DNA from: Mesonia oceanica
Lineage (GTDB): Bacteria > Bacteroidota > Bacteroidia > Flavobacteriales > Flavobacteriaceae
Length of the DNA: 64,000 bases
Assembly: GCF_902499555.1 (NCBI RefSeq)
Contig: NZ_CABVMM010000012.1
Span: 62,001 to 126,000, forward strand
Reading direction: 5' to 3'
Positions 53,632 through 62,570 of the stretch are shown in pieces (the first letter of the stretch is position 1; each line of letters begins with the position of its first letter). A program made the position numbers and the translations under genes. Below the pieces are notes generated by a model, which saw only the letters and a list, made by a program, of their open reading frames with translations, did not search any database and was not told the DNA's origin.

Positions 53632-54810
53632 ATGAAAACCTTATTCTATATATTTTTCAGTTTATTCTTGATTTCCTGCGGAAATAATTCAGCAGAAGAA
53701 AAAGAAAATTCAACTACTCCAAAAAAAGAAGAACATCACGAAGAAGAAGAAGAAGGAATTCACTTTTCCTTTGAGCAAGCTAAAGCTTTAGGTTTAAAAG
53801 TAGATACACTCAGCCATAGAAATATGAGCGGTTTTGTAGAAGCCAATGGAACATTAGAAGTTCCACCACAAAACGAAGCAACCGTAACGACAATTGTTGG
53901 TGCGAATGTGGTCAAGATTGAAGTGATTGAAGGTGATGAAGTGCAGCAAGGACAAATAGTGGCATATTTATCTCATCCTAATATCATTCAGCTACAAACC
54001 GATTATTTAGAAGCTTTTCACAACCAAAAGTATTTAGAAAAAGAATACCAACGTCAGAAAAAATTATACGAAGGCGGCGTAGGTTCCGGGATGAATTTTC
54101 AAAAAGCAGAAGCCGACTATCAAGCTAAAAAAGGATTAGTGAGCGGACTCAAATCGAAACTAAAACTTTTAAATATTAACCTAAATAATCTAGAAAAAGG
54201 AAACATTCAAGAAAGTGTGGCTTTAAGAAGTCCCATTGAAGGTGCAGTACAAAAAGTAGAAGTAAAAACCGGGCAATATGTACAACCCCAAACCGATTTG
54301 TTTGAAATTATCAATACACATCACGTTCACGCCGATTTAATGGTTTATGAAAAAGACGTACATAAAATTGCAAAAGGACAAAAAATAAAATTCACCGTTC
54401 AATCCCTTCCAGAGACAGAACTAACCGCAAGTATTTATTCGATTAGTAAAACCTTTGAAGAAAGTCCGAAAGCTGTTCACGTTCATGCGGAAATTGAAAA
54501 CAAAAAGGGAAATCTTATTCCGGGAATGTACATTCAAGGAAAAATTTTAACGGAAAAATCAACCACCACTGCCATTCCTGAGAGTGCCATTGTAAAAAAC
54601 GGAGATCGTTTCTATATTTATAAAGCTGAAAAAAATGAGAACGAATGGAATTTTTCTCCACTTGAAGTAAAAACCGGAAAAACCGATGGAAGCTGGACAG
54701 CCATTCAGTTACTTGAAAAACAACCTCAAGCAACCCTATTTGCTCTCAATAATGCTTATTATTTACAAGCCGAAGGAGAAAAAGGTGAAGGCGGCGGGCA
54801 TCATCATTAA
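53632..54810 (+). CDS. czcB: CzcB-type periplasmic adaptor lipoprotein
   Basis: I start at 53632, where MKTLFYIFFSLFLISCGNN gives a lipoprotein signal with Cys16; a longer frame from 53485 would translate the paired-hairpin repeat. The 392-residue adaptor has a His/Glu-rich segment (EEHHEEEEEGIHF), lipoyl-half motif VEANGTLEVPPQNEATVTT, a coiled coil (QKYLEKEYQRQKKLYEGG), barrel segments, and a His-rich C-terminus (GGGHHH). These His clusters may bind metal. It should join the fused CzcA pump and channel. Confidence 0.92.
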   Translation: MKTLFYIFFSLFLISCGNNSAEEKENSTTPKKEEHHEEEEEGIHFSFEQAKALGLKVDTLSHRNMSGFVEANGTLEVPPQNEATVTTIVGANVVKIEVIEGDEVQQGQIVAYLSHPNIIQLQTDYLEAFHNQKYLEKEYQRQKKLYEGGVGSGMNFQKAEADYQAKKGLVSGLKSKLKLLNINLNNLEKGNIQESVALRSPIEGAVQKVEVKTGQYVQPQTDLFEIINTHHVHADLMVYEKDVHKIAKGQKIKFTVQSLPETELTASIYSISKTFEESPKAVHVHAEIENKKGNLIPGMYIQGKILTEKSTTTAIPESAIVKNGDRFYIYKAEKNENEWNFSPLEVKTGKTDGSWTAIQLLEKQPQATLFALNNAYYLQAEGEKGEGGGHHH

Positions 54811-54852
54811 TGCTTAGCTATTAGTTTTTAAGTTGAGAAGTTTAGTTTAGTT

Positions 54853-54957
54853 TCGTCACACTGAACTTAATTCAGGGTCTCATTATGTTTTTTTGAATAG
54901 TAAGAGATAAGATTCTGAAATCGAAGATTCAACGTAGTTAAATAAATTCAGAATAAC
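54853..54957. repeat. composite dispersed repeat behind czcB
   Basis: TCGTCACACTGAACTTAATT... (54853-54883) is an inverted copy of the TGACGA/GATGAGA palindrome. A second, interrupted copy (AGATTCTGAAAT...AAATTCAGAATAACG) runs to about 54957. Confidence 0.65.
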
Positions 54958-54961
54958 GCAC

Positions 54962-55001
54962 AAAAAAGCCACTTGCCGAGAAAAGAGGAAGTAGCTTTTT
55001 T
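54962..55001. terminator. hairpin terminator behind czcB
   Basis: AAAAAAGCcACTT and AAGTaGCTTTTTT form a long stem with one mismatch and A/T tails on both sides. Confidence 0.8.
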
Positions 55002-55043
55002 AACCTAAGTTAAAAAAGAGAGAATGGTTATGATTTCTTTACT

Positions 55044-55051
55044 TATTTTTG
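55044..55051 (+). promoter_or_regulatory. -7 promoter box ahead of the sulfotransferase-like gene
   Basis: TATTTTTG fits TAnnTTTG 19 bases ahead of the start codon. No TTG partner was seen. Confidence 0.4.
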
Positions 55052-55070
55052 AAACCAAATTCAGTTTTCA

Positions 55071-55691
55071 ATGCACATTTTTGTTTTAGGTACGGGACGT
55101 TGTGGCTCTTTCAGTTTTGTAGAAGCTTGTATGTACATGACCAATTTTACATGCGGTCACGAAACCCGATCGCAAAAATTAGGTTCGGCACGCTTTGAAT
55201 ATCCCGAAAATCATATTGAAGCCGACAACCATTTAAGCTGGCATTTAGGAGAATTAGAACAGAAATTTCCCGATCAAGTTTTTTATGTACATTTAAAACG
55301 AGACCGCGATAAAACCGCAAAAAGCTTCAGCAAGCGTTTTCTCAAAAAGAAAAGTATAGTTGATGCTTATGCAGGAGGAATAAAAATGAATCCACCGGAA
55401 ACACTTTCTAAAGAAGAACAACTTCAGCTTTGCTATGATTATGTAGATACGGTAACCGCAAATATCCAATCCTTTTTAAAACATCAACCGCAACACCTAA
55501 CTATTCATCTTGAAAGCATTCAGGAAGATTTCAAAAAATTCTGGCAAATCATTGATGCGAAAGGCGATTTAGAAGCTGCGTTAACTAGCTTCAACCAACG
55601 TCACAATACCGCCAAAGAACATGAAAAATCGTATGTTCTTTATCATTTAAAATTGTTTTTACTTCGACAGAAAAGAAGGTTGTTGGGTTGA
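55071..55691 (+). CDS. sulfotransferase-like P-loop protein
   Basis: The 206-residue protein begins with a PAPS-binding-type P-loop (MHIFVLGTGRCGSFSF) and has a later basic strand-turn VFYVHLKRDRDKTAKSFSKR, where sulfotransferases bind the 3' phosphate. The acceptor-specific region is short. Members transfer sulfate from PAPS to sugars or other acceptors. No sulfate-activation genes are adjacent. It is a stand-alone gene between dispersed repeats, so its substrate cannot be guessed. Confidence 0.75.
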   Translation: MHIFVLGTGRCGSFSFVEACMYMTNFTCGHETRSQKLGSARFEYPENHIEADNHLSWHLGELEQKFPDQVFYVHLKRDRDKTAKSFSKRFLKKKSIVDAYAGGIKMNPPETLSKEEQLQLCYDYVDTVTANIQSFLKHQPQHLTIHLESIQEDFKKFWQIIDAKGDLEAALTSFNQRHNTAKEHEKSYVLYHLKLFLLRQKRRLLG

Positions 55692-55701
55692 TAAAAACTT
55701 C

Positions 55702-55835
55702 ATGAGGCTGTATAAAAAGGGTCAAAAATCGTCATTCTGAATTTAATTCAGAATCTCATCCTGCTAATGATCAATTTAGTAGGAGAACCTAAACACGTTT
55801 AGGTTGACGAAAATCATCTTTTTAGACAGCCTCAT
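55702..55835. mobile_element. 134-base inverted-repeat element, MITE-like
   Basis: The ends ATGAGGCTGTATAAAAAG (55702-55719) and CTTTTTAGACAGCCTCAT (55818-55835) are inverted copies with one mismatch in 18. Inside lie two smaller palindromes in opposite orientation (TCGTCATTCTGAATTTAATT... and GAGAACCTAAACACGTTTAG...), and no coding sequence. The structure fits a non-autonomous element mobilised by a transposase from elsewhere. Confidence 0.75.
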
Positions 55836-55964
55836 CACATTAAGGTAAATCATTTTTACGCCTCCGATTCTAGATTAAAATTAAATTCCTTTTTTATAAA
55901 ATCACATCATTTTAGTTAACCTTTTAAATAAATAAATTCTAATTACTCAATTGTAAGCCCTAAG

Positions 55965-55986
55965 TCTCGACTCCGCTCGACCTGAC
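55965..55986. repeat. dispersed palindromic repeat, TCTCGACTCCGCTCGA type
   Basis: TCTCGACTCCGCTCGACCTGAC matches the repeat at 27190-27213 over the first 16 bases. Confidence 0.75.
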
Positions 55987-56054
55987 AAAAACAAACCTAT
56001 CAAAATTCGTTAATAAGAATACCATATTGTTATTTCATAATTTTAATAATTCGT

Positions 56055-56062
56055 TAATTTTG
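56055..56062 (+). promoter_or_regulatory. -7 promoter box of udk
   Basis: TAATTTTG fits TAnnTTTG 17 bases ahead of the udk start. A TTG at 56027-56029 is 25 bases upstream, slightly long. Confidence 0.55.
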
Positions 56063-56079
56063 CTGAAAAATTTGAAATT

Positions 56080-56688
56080 ATGCTCATTATCGGGATTGCC
56101 GGAGGAACCGGAAGCGGAAAAACAACCGTAGTAAACACTATTGTCGATGAACTACAACACGAAGAAGTAGAAGTAATCTCACAAGACTCTTACTATCGGG
56201 ACACGAGTAATCTTAGCTACGATGAGCGGACCAAAATTAATTTTGACCATCCAAAATCCATCGATTTTGATTTACTCACCAAACATTTAAAACAATTAAG
56301 AGCGGGAGAATCTATTCCACAGCCGGTTTATTCATTTAAAGAACATAACCGTACTGGTGAAACCATTGAAACGCCACCTAAAAAAGTAATGTTGGTCGAA
56401 GGAATTTTAATTCTTACCCATCCTGAGCTTCGGGAACTTTTTGATATTATGATTTACGTACACGCCGATAGTGATGAGCGCTTAATTAGACGCCTAAAAC
56501 GGGATATGAAAGAACGCGGACGTGATTTAGACGAGGTTTTAAACCGCTACCAAACTACCTTAAAACCTATGCACCAACAATTTATCGAACCTACAAAAGA
56601 ATTTGCCGATATTATTATTCCCAACAATCGTTATAATACCGTAGCTGTTGATATTGTTCAGACCATTATCAGGGAACGCTTAGACTAA
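56080..56688 (+). CDS. udk: uridine kinase
   Basis: The 202-residue enzyme phosphorylates uridine and cytidine in pyrimidine salvage. The P-loop GIAGGTGSGKTTV (residues 5-17), the substrate motif QDSYYRD, INFDHPKSIDFDLL and YVHADSDERLIRRLKRD with RGRD are all family blocks. It heads a compact run with the FtsB/DivIC-like gene and mutA. Confidence 0.97.
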   Translation: MLIIGIAGGTGSGKTTVVNTIVDELQHEEVEVISQDSYYRDTSNLSYDERTKINFDHPKSIDFDLLTKHLKQLRAGESIPQPVYSFKEHNRTGETIETPPKKVMLVEGILILTHPELRELFDIMIYVHADSDERLIRRLKRDMKERGRDLDEVLNRYQTTLKPMHQQFIEPTKEFADIIIPNNRYNTVAVDIVQTIIRERLD

Positions 56689-56705
56689 TTTCGTATATTC
56701 GTTTT

Positions 56706-57041
56706 ATGGGTTTTAAAGAGCTTCGCGAGAAACGTTGGTTTAAAATTATAAGCAATAAATATGTGCTTATAATTTTGGTGTTTGGTGTCTGGATGTTTTT
56801 TCTCGATAGCAATAGTTGGTTAGTACATCGTGAACTCGATGAAGAATTAGATGCACTCAACAATAACAAAGCCTATTACCAAAAAGAAATAAATAAAGAC
56901 AAAGCTATCATTGAAGGATTGAATGATTCTGACGAACTGGAAAAATTTGCACGGGAAGAATATTTTATGAAGCGTGAAGGAGAAGAAATTTTTATAATTG
57001 AATATGAAGATAGCTTGAAAAAGAACGAGGAAAATGAGTAA
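56706..57041 (+). CDS. septum-formation initiator family protein (FtsB/DivIC-like)
   Basis: The 111-residue bitopic membrane protein has a short cytosolic start, one transmembrane segment (about 20-38, YVLIILVFGVWMFFLD), a coiled coil (about 45-75) and the conserved end ELEKFAREEYFMKREGEEIF, the FtsB/DivIC signature (A-R-E-x-Y/F-x-M/L-x-x-x-GE). It is a divisome linker. It follows udk by 17 bases and overlaps the mutase gene by eight. Confidence 0.9.
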   Translation: MGFKELREKRWFKIISNKYVLIILVFGVWMFFLDSNSWLVHRELDEELDALNNNKAYYQKEINKDKAIIEGLNDSDELEKFAREEYFMKREGEEIFIIEYEDSLKKNEENE

Positions 57042-58407
57042 AAAATTATTTGAAGATTTTAAAGAGGTTTCTGCCAAAGAGTGGAAACAAAAAATTCAGG
57101 TAGATTTAAAAGGGGCCGCTTATGAAAGTCTTATTTTTCATAGCAATGAAGGCATCGATGTAAAACCATTTTATCATCAAGACAATTTTCAAGCCAGCCA
57201 AGCTCCTACTCCACCTCAAAACTGGAATATTATCGAACGCTTTGTAGTTTCTGAAAATACTGAAGCCGCTTCACTTTTAGAAAGCTTAGAAAAAGGAGCG
57301 GAAGCCTTATGGATAGTAATTCCTACGGCTGAAATCGATTTTTCAAAGTTATTAACCGAAATCGATATCGAAAAGACTCCGGTATTTCTCGATTTTCAAT
57401 TTTTGTCGAAAGAAACGCCTCAACAACTCAAAGAATTTGTTCAGGGTAAAAAACATCAAATTTCAGTTGGTGTCGATATTATCGGAAACCTTTCAGCTAC
57501 CGGAAACTGGTTCAGCAATCAACAAGAAGATCATCAACTATTAGCGGAATTTATTCAGTTGAATAAAGAAATACCAGTCAGTATAAGTGTCGATACTTCC
57601 ATTTATCAAAATGCAGGTGCCAATATCGTTCAGCAATTGGCCTATTCGATGGCACACGTGAATGAATATTTAAATCACTTAAATGAACATTTTCCGCAGC
57701 AATTAAAAGACTTTCAACCTATTTTTAAAGTTTCCGTAGGTTCCAATTATTTCTTTGAGATAGCCAAGCTGAAAGCTTTACGTAAGTTATACGCAAGTAT
57801 AACTGAAGCTTATGAAGCTCCTTTAAGCATTCAAATTTTAGCTTTCCCAACAAAGCGGAACAAAACCATTTACGATTACAACGTAAATATGTTGCGTACC
57901 ACTACGGAGAGTATGAGTGCTATTTTAGGAGGTGCCGATTGGGTTTGTAATCTGCCTTACGATGATATCTATCACGACGATAATGATTTTGGAAGAAGAA
58001 TAGCCCGCAATCAACTCTTAATTTTAAAAGAAGAAAGTTATTTTGATAAAGTAGCCAATGCTAGTGATGGTAGTTATTATGTAGAAGAGATCACCTCCCA
58101 ATTAGCTGAAAAAGCTTTAGTGGTCTTCAAATCGATTGAAAAATCCGGTGGTTGGATTACCTCTCTAAAAGAAGGAACGATTCAGCGAAAAATTAAAGAA
58201 AGTGCCGATAAGGAATTGGCGCAATTTAATAAAGCTGAAAAAACCTTGGTAGGTACCAACAAATACCAAAACCCGGAAGATAAAATGAAGGCAGATTTAG
58301 AAAAGTCTCCTTTTTTACAAAAAAATGAAAGAAAAACGCTTTTAAAGCCGATTATTCAGAAAAGACTCGCAGAAAAAAGTGAACAAGAACGCTTGAAAAA
58401 GGAATAA
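57034..58407 (+). CDS. mutA: methylmalonyl-CoA mutase small subunit
   Basis: The 457-residue protein is the non-catalytic partner of the B12-dependent mutase that interconverts methylmalonyl-CoA and succinyl-CoA. It keeps the mutase barrel (KEWKQKIQVDLKGAAYESLI, YNVNMLRTTTESMSAILGGADWVCNLPYD, ARNQLLILKEES, SDGSYYVEEITSQLAEKAL) but has no cobalamin-binding DxHxxG domain. That fits the small subunit of two-gene mutases. The catalytic subunit gene follows about 950 bases later, separated by three small genes. Confidence 0.95.
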   Translation: MSKKLFEDFKEVSAKEWKQKIQVDLKGAAYESLIFHSNEGIDVKPFYHQDNFQASQAPTPPQNWNIIERFVVSENTEAASLLESLEKGAEALWIVIPTAEIDFSKLLTEIDIEKTPVFLDFQFLSKETPQQLKEFVQGKKHQISVGVDIIGNLSATGNWFSNQQEDHQLLAEFIQLNKEIPVSISVDTSIYQNAGANIVQQLAYSMAHVNEYLNHLNEHFPQQLKDFQPIFKVSVGSNYFFEIAKLKALRKLYASITEAYEAPLSIQILAFPTKRNKTIYDYNVNMLRTTTESMSAILGGADWVCNLPYDDIYHDDNDFGRRIARNQLLILKEESYFDKVANASDGSYYVEEITSQLAEKALVVFKSIEKSGGWITSLKEGTIQRKIKESADKELAQFNKAEKTLVGTNKYQNPEDKMKADLEKSPFLQKNERKTLLKPIIQKRLAEKSEQERLKKE

Positions 58408-58447
58408 TTTCTTCAATATATTAATTAAAAATACTGCTATCAACAGA

Positions 58448-58891
58448 GTGATAAGAAAGTATTCAAATAATGACAAGTCAAAAACAATTCATTTGTTGAA
58501 ACAAAATACTCCAGAATATTTTGCTCCATCTGAGGAAGTTGATTTTGAGAAATACCTTGAAAATGAAATCGAGGATTACTTTGTTTATGAAGAAAATTCT
58601 GAAATTATTGGGGCTGGTGGCATCAATTATTTTATAGACCAAAAAATGGCTCGTATTTCTTGGGATATGATTTCCTCTAAAAGTCAAAGAAAAAGGATAG
58701 GAAAAAAATTAATACAACACCGAATTAATCTTTTAAGTAAAAATCCGAATATTGAACTAATCATTGTACGAACAACACAGATAGTTTATAAGTTTTATGA
58801 GAAAATGGGATTCGAACTTGAAAAAATTGAAAAGGATTTCTGGGCTAAAGGTTTTGATCTCTATCAAATGAAAATGGAAAATAAAAAGTAA
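58448..58891 (+). CDS. GNAT family N-acetyltransferase
   Basis: The 147-residue protein has a GNAT fold with the acetyl-CoA loop SQRKRIGKKLIQHR (Q/R-x-x-G-x-G/K type), NEIEDYFVYEENSEIIGAGGINYF before it and VYKFYEKMGFELEKIEKDF behind it. It begins with GTG at 58448 (MIRKYSNNDKSK). It has a one-base overlap with the DUF4160 gene (TAATG). With that gene and the DUF2442 gene it forms a three-gene block between mutA and its partner. Acetyl acceptor unknown. Confidence 0.82.
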   Translation: MIRKYSNNDKSKTIHLLKQNTPEYFAPSEEVDFEKYLENEIEDYFVYEENSEIIGAGGINYFIDQKMARISWDMISSKSQRKRIGKKLIQHRINLLSKNPNIELIIVRTTQIVYKFYEKMGFELEKIEKDFWAKGFDLYQMKMENKK

Positions 58892-59118
58892 TGCCAACAG
58901 TATTAAGAATTAATGGATATCGTTTTTTCTTTTATTCAAATGAACATTTGCCCATTCATATTGAAAAAGATGAGAAAACAGCAAAATTTAACCTTCAACC
59001 TATCGAAATAATATATACGAGAAGATTTAAAGCTTCAGAAATTTCAGAAATCCGTAAATTAGTAGTAGAAAATTCAGAATTTTTAATTCAACAATGGAAT
59101 GAGTATTTTAACAATTAA
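58891..59118 (+). CDS. DUF4160 domain protein
   Basis: The 75-residue protein starts MPTVLRINGYRFFFYSNEHL and has the family pattern of a HxHxE-type segment (PIHIEKDEKTAKF; usually PHIHVE) followed by a C-terminal helix (SEIRKLVVENSEFLIQQWNEYF). DUF4160 genes are usually paired with DUF2442 genes, as here, and such pairs have been listed as putative toxin-antitoxin-like modules, without firm proof that I know of. It overlaps the DUF2442 gene by 20 bases. Confidence 0.88.
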   Translation: MPTVLRINGYRFFFYSNEHLPIHIEKDEKTAKFNLQPIEIIYTRRFKASEISEIRKLVVENSEFLIQQWNEYFNN

Positions 59119-59335
59119 CAAATCAAAATTTGCTGTAGAGGTTTCCTTTTCAAAAGATAAAATGACTGTCTTTTTAGAAGATGGAAGAGAGCTTTCCGTT
59201 CCGTTAGAATGGTTTCCCCGATTACGGAACGCAACTCCAGAACAACTGAATAATTGGCGTTTTATTGGTAAAGGAGAAGGAATTCATTGGCAAGAACTAG
59301 ACGAAGATATTTCAGTAGAAAAATTACTGGATTAA
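59099..59335 (+). CDS. DUF2442 domain protein
   Basis: The 78-residue protein shows the DUF2442 pattern: VSFSKDKMTVFLEDGRELSVPLEWFPRL, then a helix NATPEQLNNW and GKGEGIHWQELDEDISVEKLL. It overlaps the DUF4160 gene by 20 bases, a typical arrangement for this pair, and is presumably translated with it. It could be a DNA-binding or partner-binding protein of the pair; function not established. The scpA gene begins 29 bases behind. Confidence 0.9.
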   Translation: MSILTINKSKFAVEVSFSKDKMTVFLEDGRELSVPLEWFPRLRNATPEQLNNWRFIGKGEGIHWQELDEDISVEKLLD

Positions 59336-59364
59336 ATCAGAACGACGGAAAATCAATATAAAAA

Positions 59365-61497
59365 ATGGCTCGAAAAGACCTTCAACATATAAAGCTTCAA
59401 AATTCAGAATTAAAAATTCAAAATTTTGAGGAAGAAGTATTTACTACACCAGAGAAAATCAAGATTAAAAAAGTCTATACGAAAGAAGACGTAGAAAATT
59501 TAGAGCACCTTAACTTTGTTGCCGGAATCTCTCCGTTCTTACGTGGACCTTACTCTACGATGTACGTAAGAAGACCGTGGACAATTAGACAATATGCAGG
59601 GTTTTCTACGGCCGAAGAAAGTAATGCGTTCTATAGAAGAAACCTGGCAGCCGGACAAAAAGGCCTTTCGGTAGCTTTCGATTTAGCAACGCATCGCGGT
59701 TACGATAGTGATCATGAACGTGTAATAGGTGATGTTGGTAAAGCAGGAGTGGCAATTGATTCGGTAGAAGATATGAAAATTCTTTTCGATCAGATTCCGC
59801 TTGATAAAATGTCGGTTTCTATGACGATGAATGGAGCGGTACTACCTATCATGGCGTTTTATATTGTTGCTGCCGAAGAGCAAGGTGTTCAACCTGAACA
59901 GCTTTCAGGAACCATTCAAAATGATATTCTCAAGGAGTTTATGGTGCGAAACACCTACATTTATCCACCTACTCCATCGATGAAAATCATCTCTGATATT
60001 TTTGAGTATAGCTCGAAGAATATGCCAAGATTCAACAGCATTAGTATTTCCGGATATCATATGCAAGAGGCCGGAGCCACTTGTGATATTGAATTGGCAT
60101 ACACCTTGGCCGACGGATTGGAATACATTAGAAAAGGACTTGAAGCGGGAATGGACATCGATAGTTTTGCTCCACGTCTTTCCTTTTTCTGGGCTATTGG
60201 CATGAATCATTTTATGGAAATTGCCAAAATGCGAGCCGGAAGAATGTTATGGGCTAAATTGGTAAAGCAATTCAACCCAAAAAATCAAAAATCACTTTCT
60301 CTAAGAACACATTGTCAAACCAGTGGATGGAGTTTAACCGAACAAGATCCGTTTAATAATGTAGCTCGAACTTGTATTGAGGCTTCCGCAGCAGCTTTTG
60401 GTGGAACGCAAAGTTTACATACCAATGCTTTAGATGAAGCGATTGCTTTACCTACCGATTTTTCAGCAAGAATCGCGAGAAACACTCAATTGTATTTACA
60501 AGACGAAACTGAAATTACAAAAACAGTAGATCCTTGGGCGGGTAGTTACTACGTAGAAAAACTTACTGATGAAATCTCTCAGAAAGCATGGAAATTGATT
60601 GAAGAAGTGGAAGAATTAGGCGGAATGACCAAAGCGATTGAAAAAGGAATCCCGAAACTTCGTATTGAAGAAGCTGCGGCAAGAAAACAAGCGCGAATTG
60701 ATAGCGGTCAAGATATTATTGTAGGGGTAAATAAATACCGACGTGAAAAAGAAGACCCCATCGTAACCTTAGAAGTCGATAATCAAACCGTTCGTAAACA
60801 ACAAATTGCTCGATTGGTAGAAATGAAGGCTAGTCGTAATGAAGAAAAGGTACAACAAGCTTTAACTAAATTAACCGAAGCTGCTAAAAAAGAAGAAGGA
60901 AATCTCTTAGCATTAGCGATAGATGCTGCTCGTGAACGTGCCAGTATTGGAGAAATTAGTATGGCTTTAGAAAAAATTTACGGAAGGCATAAAGCACAAA
61001 CCAAATCTTTTAGTGGCGTGTACAGTAAAGAAATTAAAGACGATAAATCGTTTAAAAAAGCAAAAGAACTAGCGAATCAATTTGCAGAATTAGAAGGTCG
61101 CCGACCTCGAATTATGATTGCAAAAATGGGACAAGATGGTCATGATCGTGGAGCCAAAGTAGTTGCCACTGGTTATGCCGATGTAGGATTTGATGTAGAT
61201 ATTGGGCCATTATTTCAAACCCCACAAGAAGCCGCCAAACAAGCAGTAGAAAACGATGTTCACACGTTAGGGGTTTCATCTTTAGCTGCCGGACATAAAA
61301 CCTTAGTTCCCCAGGTAATTGAAGAATTGAAAAAACACGGCCGCGAAGATATCATGGTGATTGTGGGAGGGGTGATTCCTTCTGCAGATTATCAATATTT
61401 ATTTGATGCCGGTGCTGTTGCGGTGTTTGGTCCCGGAACTAAAATTAGCGAAACCGCAATTAAAATTTTAGAGATTTTAATTGATTCGGTAGAATAA
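59365..61497 (+). CDS. scpA: methylmalonyl-CoA mutase catalytic subunit
   Basis: The 710-residue large subunit carries the substrate barrel ([71 protein letters not shown]) and the C-terminal cobalamin-binding domain with the axial-ligand motif [20 protein letters not shown]. It links propionate, branched-chain amino acid and odd-chain fatty acid breakdown to the TCA cycle. The first ~25 residues ([14 protein letters not shown]) are encoded by A/T-rich AATTC repeats and look like a poorly conserved leader. Its small subunit is encoded at 57034-58407. Confidence 0.97.
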   Translation: MARKDLQHIKLQNSELKIQNFEEEVFTTPEKIKIKKVYTKEDVENLEHLNFVAGISPFLRGPYSTMYVRRPWTIRQYAGFSTAEESNAFYRRNLAAGQKGLSVAFDLATHRGYDSDHERVIGDVGKAGVAIDSVEDMKILFDQIPLDKMSVSMTMNGAVLPIMAFYIVAAEEQGVQPEQLSGTIQNDILKEFMVRNTYIYPPTPSMKIISDIFEYSSKNMPRFNSISISGYHMQEAGATCDIELAYTLADGLEYIRKGLEAGMDIDSFAPRLSFFWAIGMNHFMEIAKMRAGRMLWAKLVKQFNPKNQKSLSLRTHCQTSGWSLTEQDPFNNVARTCIEASAAAFGGTQSLHTNALDEAIALPTDFSARIARNTQLYLQDETEITKTVDPWAGSYYVEKLTDEISQKAWKLIEEVEELGGMTKAIEKGIPKLRIEEAAARKQARIDSGQDIIVGVNKYRREKEDPIVTLEVDNQTVRKQQIARLVEMKASRNEEKVQQALTKLTEAAKKEEGNLLALAIDAARERASIGEISMALEKIYGRHKAQTKSFSGVYSKEIKDDKSFKKAKELANQFAELEGRRPRIMIAKMGQDGHDRGAKVVATGYADVGFDVDIGPLFQTPQEAAKQAVENDVHTLGVSSLAAGHKTLVPQVIEELKKHGREDIMVIVGGVIPSADYQYLFDAGAVAVFGPGTKISETAIKILEILIDSVE

Positions 61498-61550
61498 ACT
61501 AAAAACATTTAACGTTATAGGTTATAACTATAAAACAAAATTAACCTATT

Positions 61551-62453
61551 ATGAAAAGCCTTTTGTTCACATTCTCTATTGTTCTTTTTATTTCTTGTTC
61601 TTCTGATGATAATGATCCTACTATTGTAGATCACTCTTCTTCCATTTTCACATCTTATATAGAAACTTACGACAGACCTGAAATTGATGGTATTGAAAGT
61701 TTTAAGAAAATAAAAACTGGTGAAATTATCGATGGCAAATTTCATGATTATCAATTAAAAACATACTTTGATAATGAATTAAAATCTGAAGATGAATTCC
61801 AACAGTATGTTTATTCTAACAATAAGCTAATCAGCATCTATCCAATGAGAGAATCAGATGAGGCTACTAAGCAGGACTTATTCTATGATGAAAATAATAA
61901 CTTTACTGGTTTTTACTGGGAAAAAGTTAATCGATATTATCAAATTGTTCACAAAGAAAATAATATAGATTATTTTCAAATTTTGACCGGAAATTTTGAT
62001 GATGAAAATTCTTCTATTCACCAAAGATATATTTTAAAATTTGATGATCACAATAACGTAATCAAAGCTGGGCTTGATATTGATTTGGATGAGGTGATGG
62101 ATTTTGAAAACAAATTTAGTTACGATGAAAACGATAATTTAATTTCAATCGAAATGAGCAATGGTGAGTCCACTAACATTACTTATTCTGAAATTAAAAA
62201 TACTAAGGCTCATATTTTAGATAATTCTTATGGTAAAAGAATAAGAAGATTAAAGTGTAGTGAAATATTAGGAAGTCCATCTGCCACTATTGAAGAGATC
62301 AAAAAATTAGAATTCTCTACCCATTTATCTACTTATGAAGTAGATGCTTCACTAGAGTTAGATACTTCGGAAAATAATTTTTACACAAAAAGGACTATAG
62401 AAACCGATAACGAAAATCAATCTACAGAAACCATAGAGTTTATAACTCAATAA
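61551..62453 (+). CDS. hypothetical lipoprotein with YD-repeat-like segments
   Basis: The 300-residue protein has a lipoprotein signal (Cys16, IVLFISC, followed by SSDDND, which in Bacteroidota lipoproteins often precedes surface export). The body contains repeated Y/F-D-E/D-N-N motifs (DLFYDENNNFTGFYWE, LKFDDHNNVIKAG, FSYDENDNLISIEM), a pattern shared with RHS/YD-type beta repeats. An inverted repeat GTTATA-ggt-TATAAC (61514-61528) lies ahead of the gene. Surface exposure is inferred; no function is recognised. It converges on the T9SS protein gene. Confidence 0.75.
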   Translation: MKSLLFTFSIVLFISCSSDDNDPTIVDHSSSIFTSYIETYDRPEIDGIESFKKIKTGEIIDGKFHDYQLKTYFDNELKSEDEFQQYVYSNNKLISIYPMRESDEATKQDLFYDENNNFTGFYWEKVNRYYQIVHKENNIDYFQILTGNFDDENSSIHQRYILKFDDHNNVIKAGLDIDLDEVMDFENKFSYDENDNLISIEMSNGESTNITYSEIKNTKAHILDNSYGKRIRRLKCSEILGSPSATIEEIKKLEFSTHLSTYEVDASLELDTSENNFYTKRTIETDNENQSTETIEFITQ

Positions 62454-62514
62454 TTCTGATACTGGTGTTATTATATATATTTATATCACTATAGAAGCTG
62501 AAAATGAACACATA

Positions 62515-62545
62515 AAAAATCCCCTGTACAGGGGATTTTATTTTT
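62515..62545. terminator. bidirectional terminator
   Basis: ATCCCCTG and CAGGGGAT form a perfect palindrome around TACA, flanked by A-runs and T-runs on either side, between convergent genes. Confidence 0.92.
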
Positions 62546-62570
62546 AGAAATAATTTTAACTTACAACTAC

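Larger units (their letters stand above)
55692..56079. other. 388-base gap filled by dispersed repeats and the udk promoter
   Basis: The gap holds the inverted-repeat element at 55702-55835, the palindrome at 55965-55986 and the promoter box at 56055-56062. No open frame with family features was found in it. Confidence 0.7.

Noticed and set aside
26685..54810. The metal island considered as an integrated mobile element
   Set aside because: No integrase, transposase, conjugation gene, tRNA-end attachment site or flanking direct repeat was seen. Dispersed repeats alone do not show transfer.
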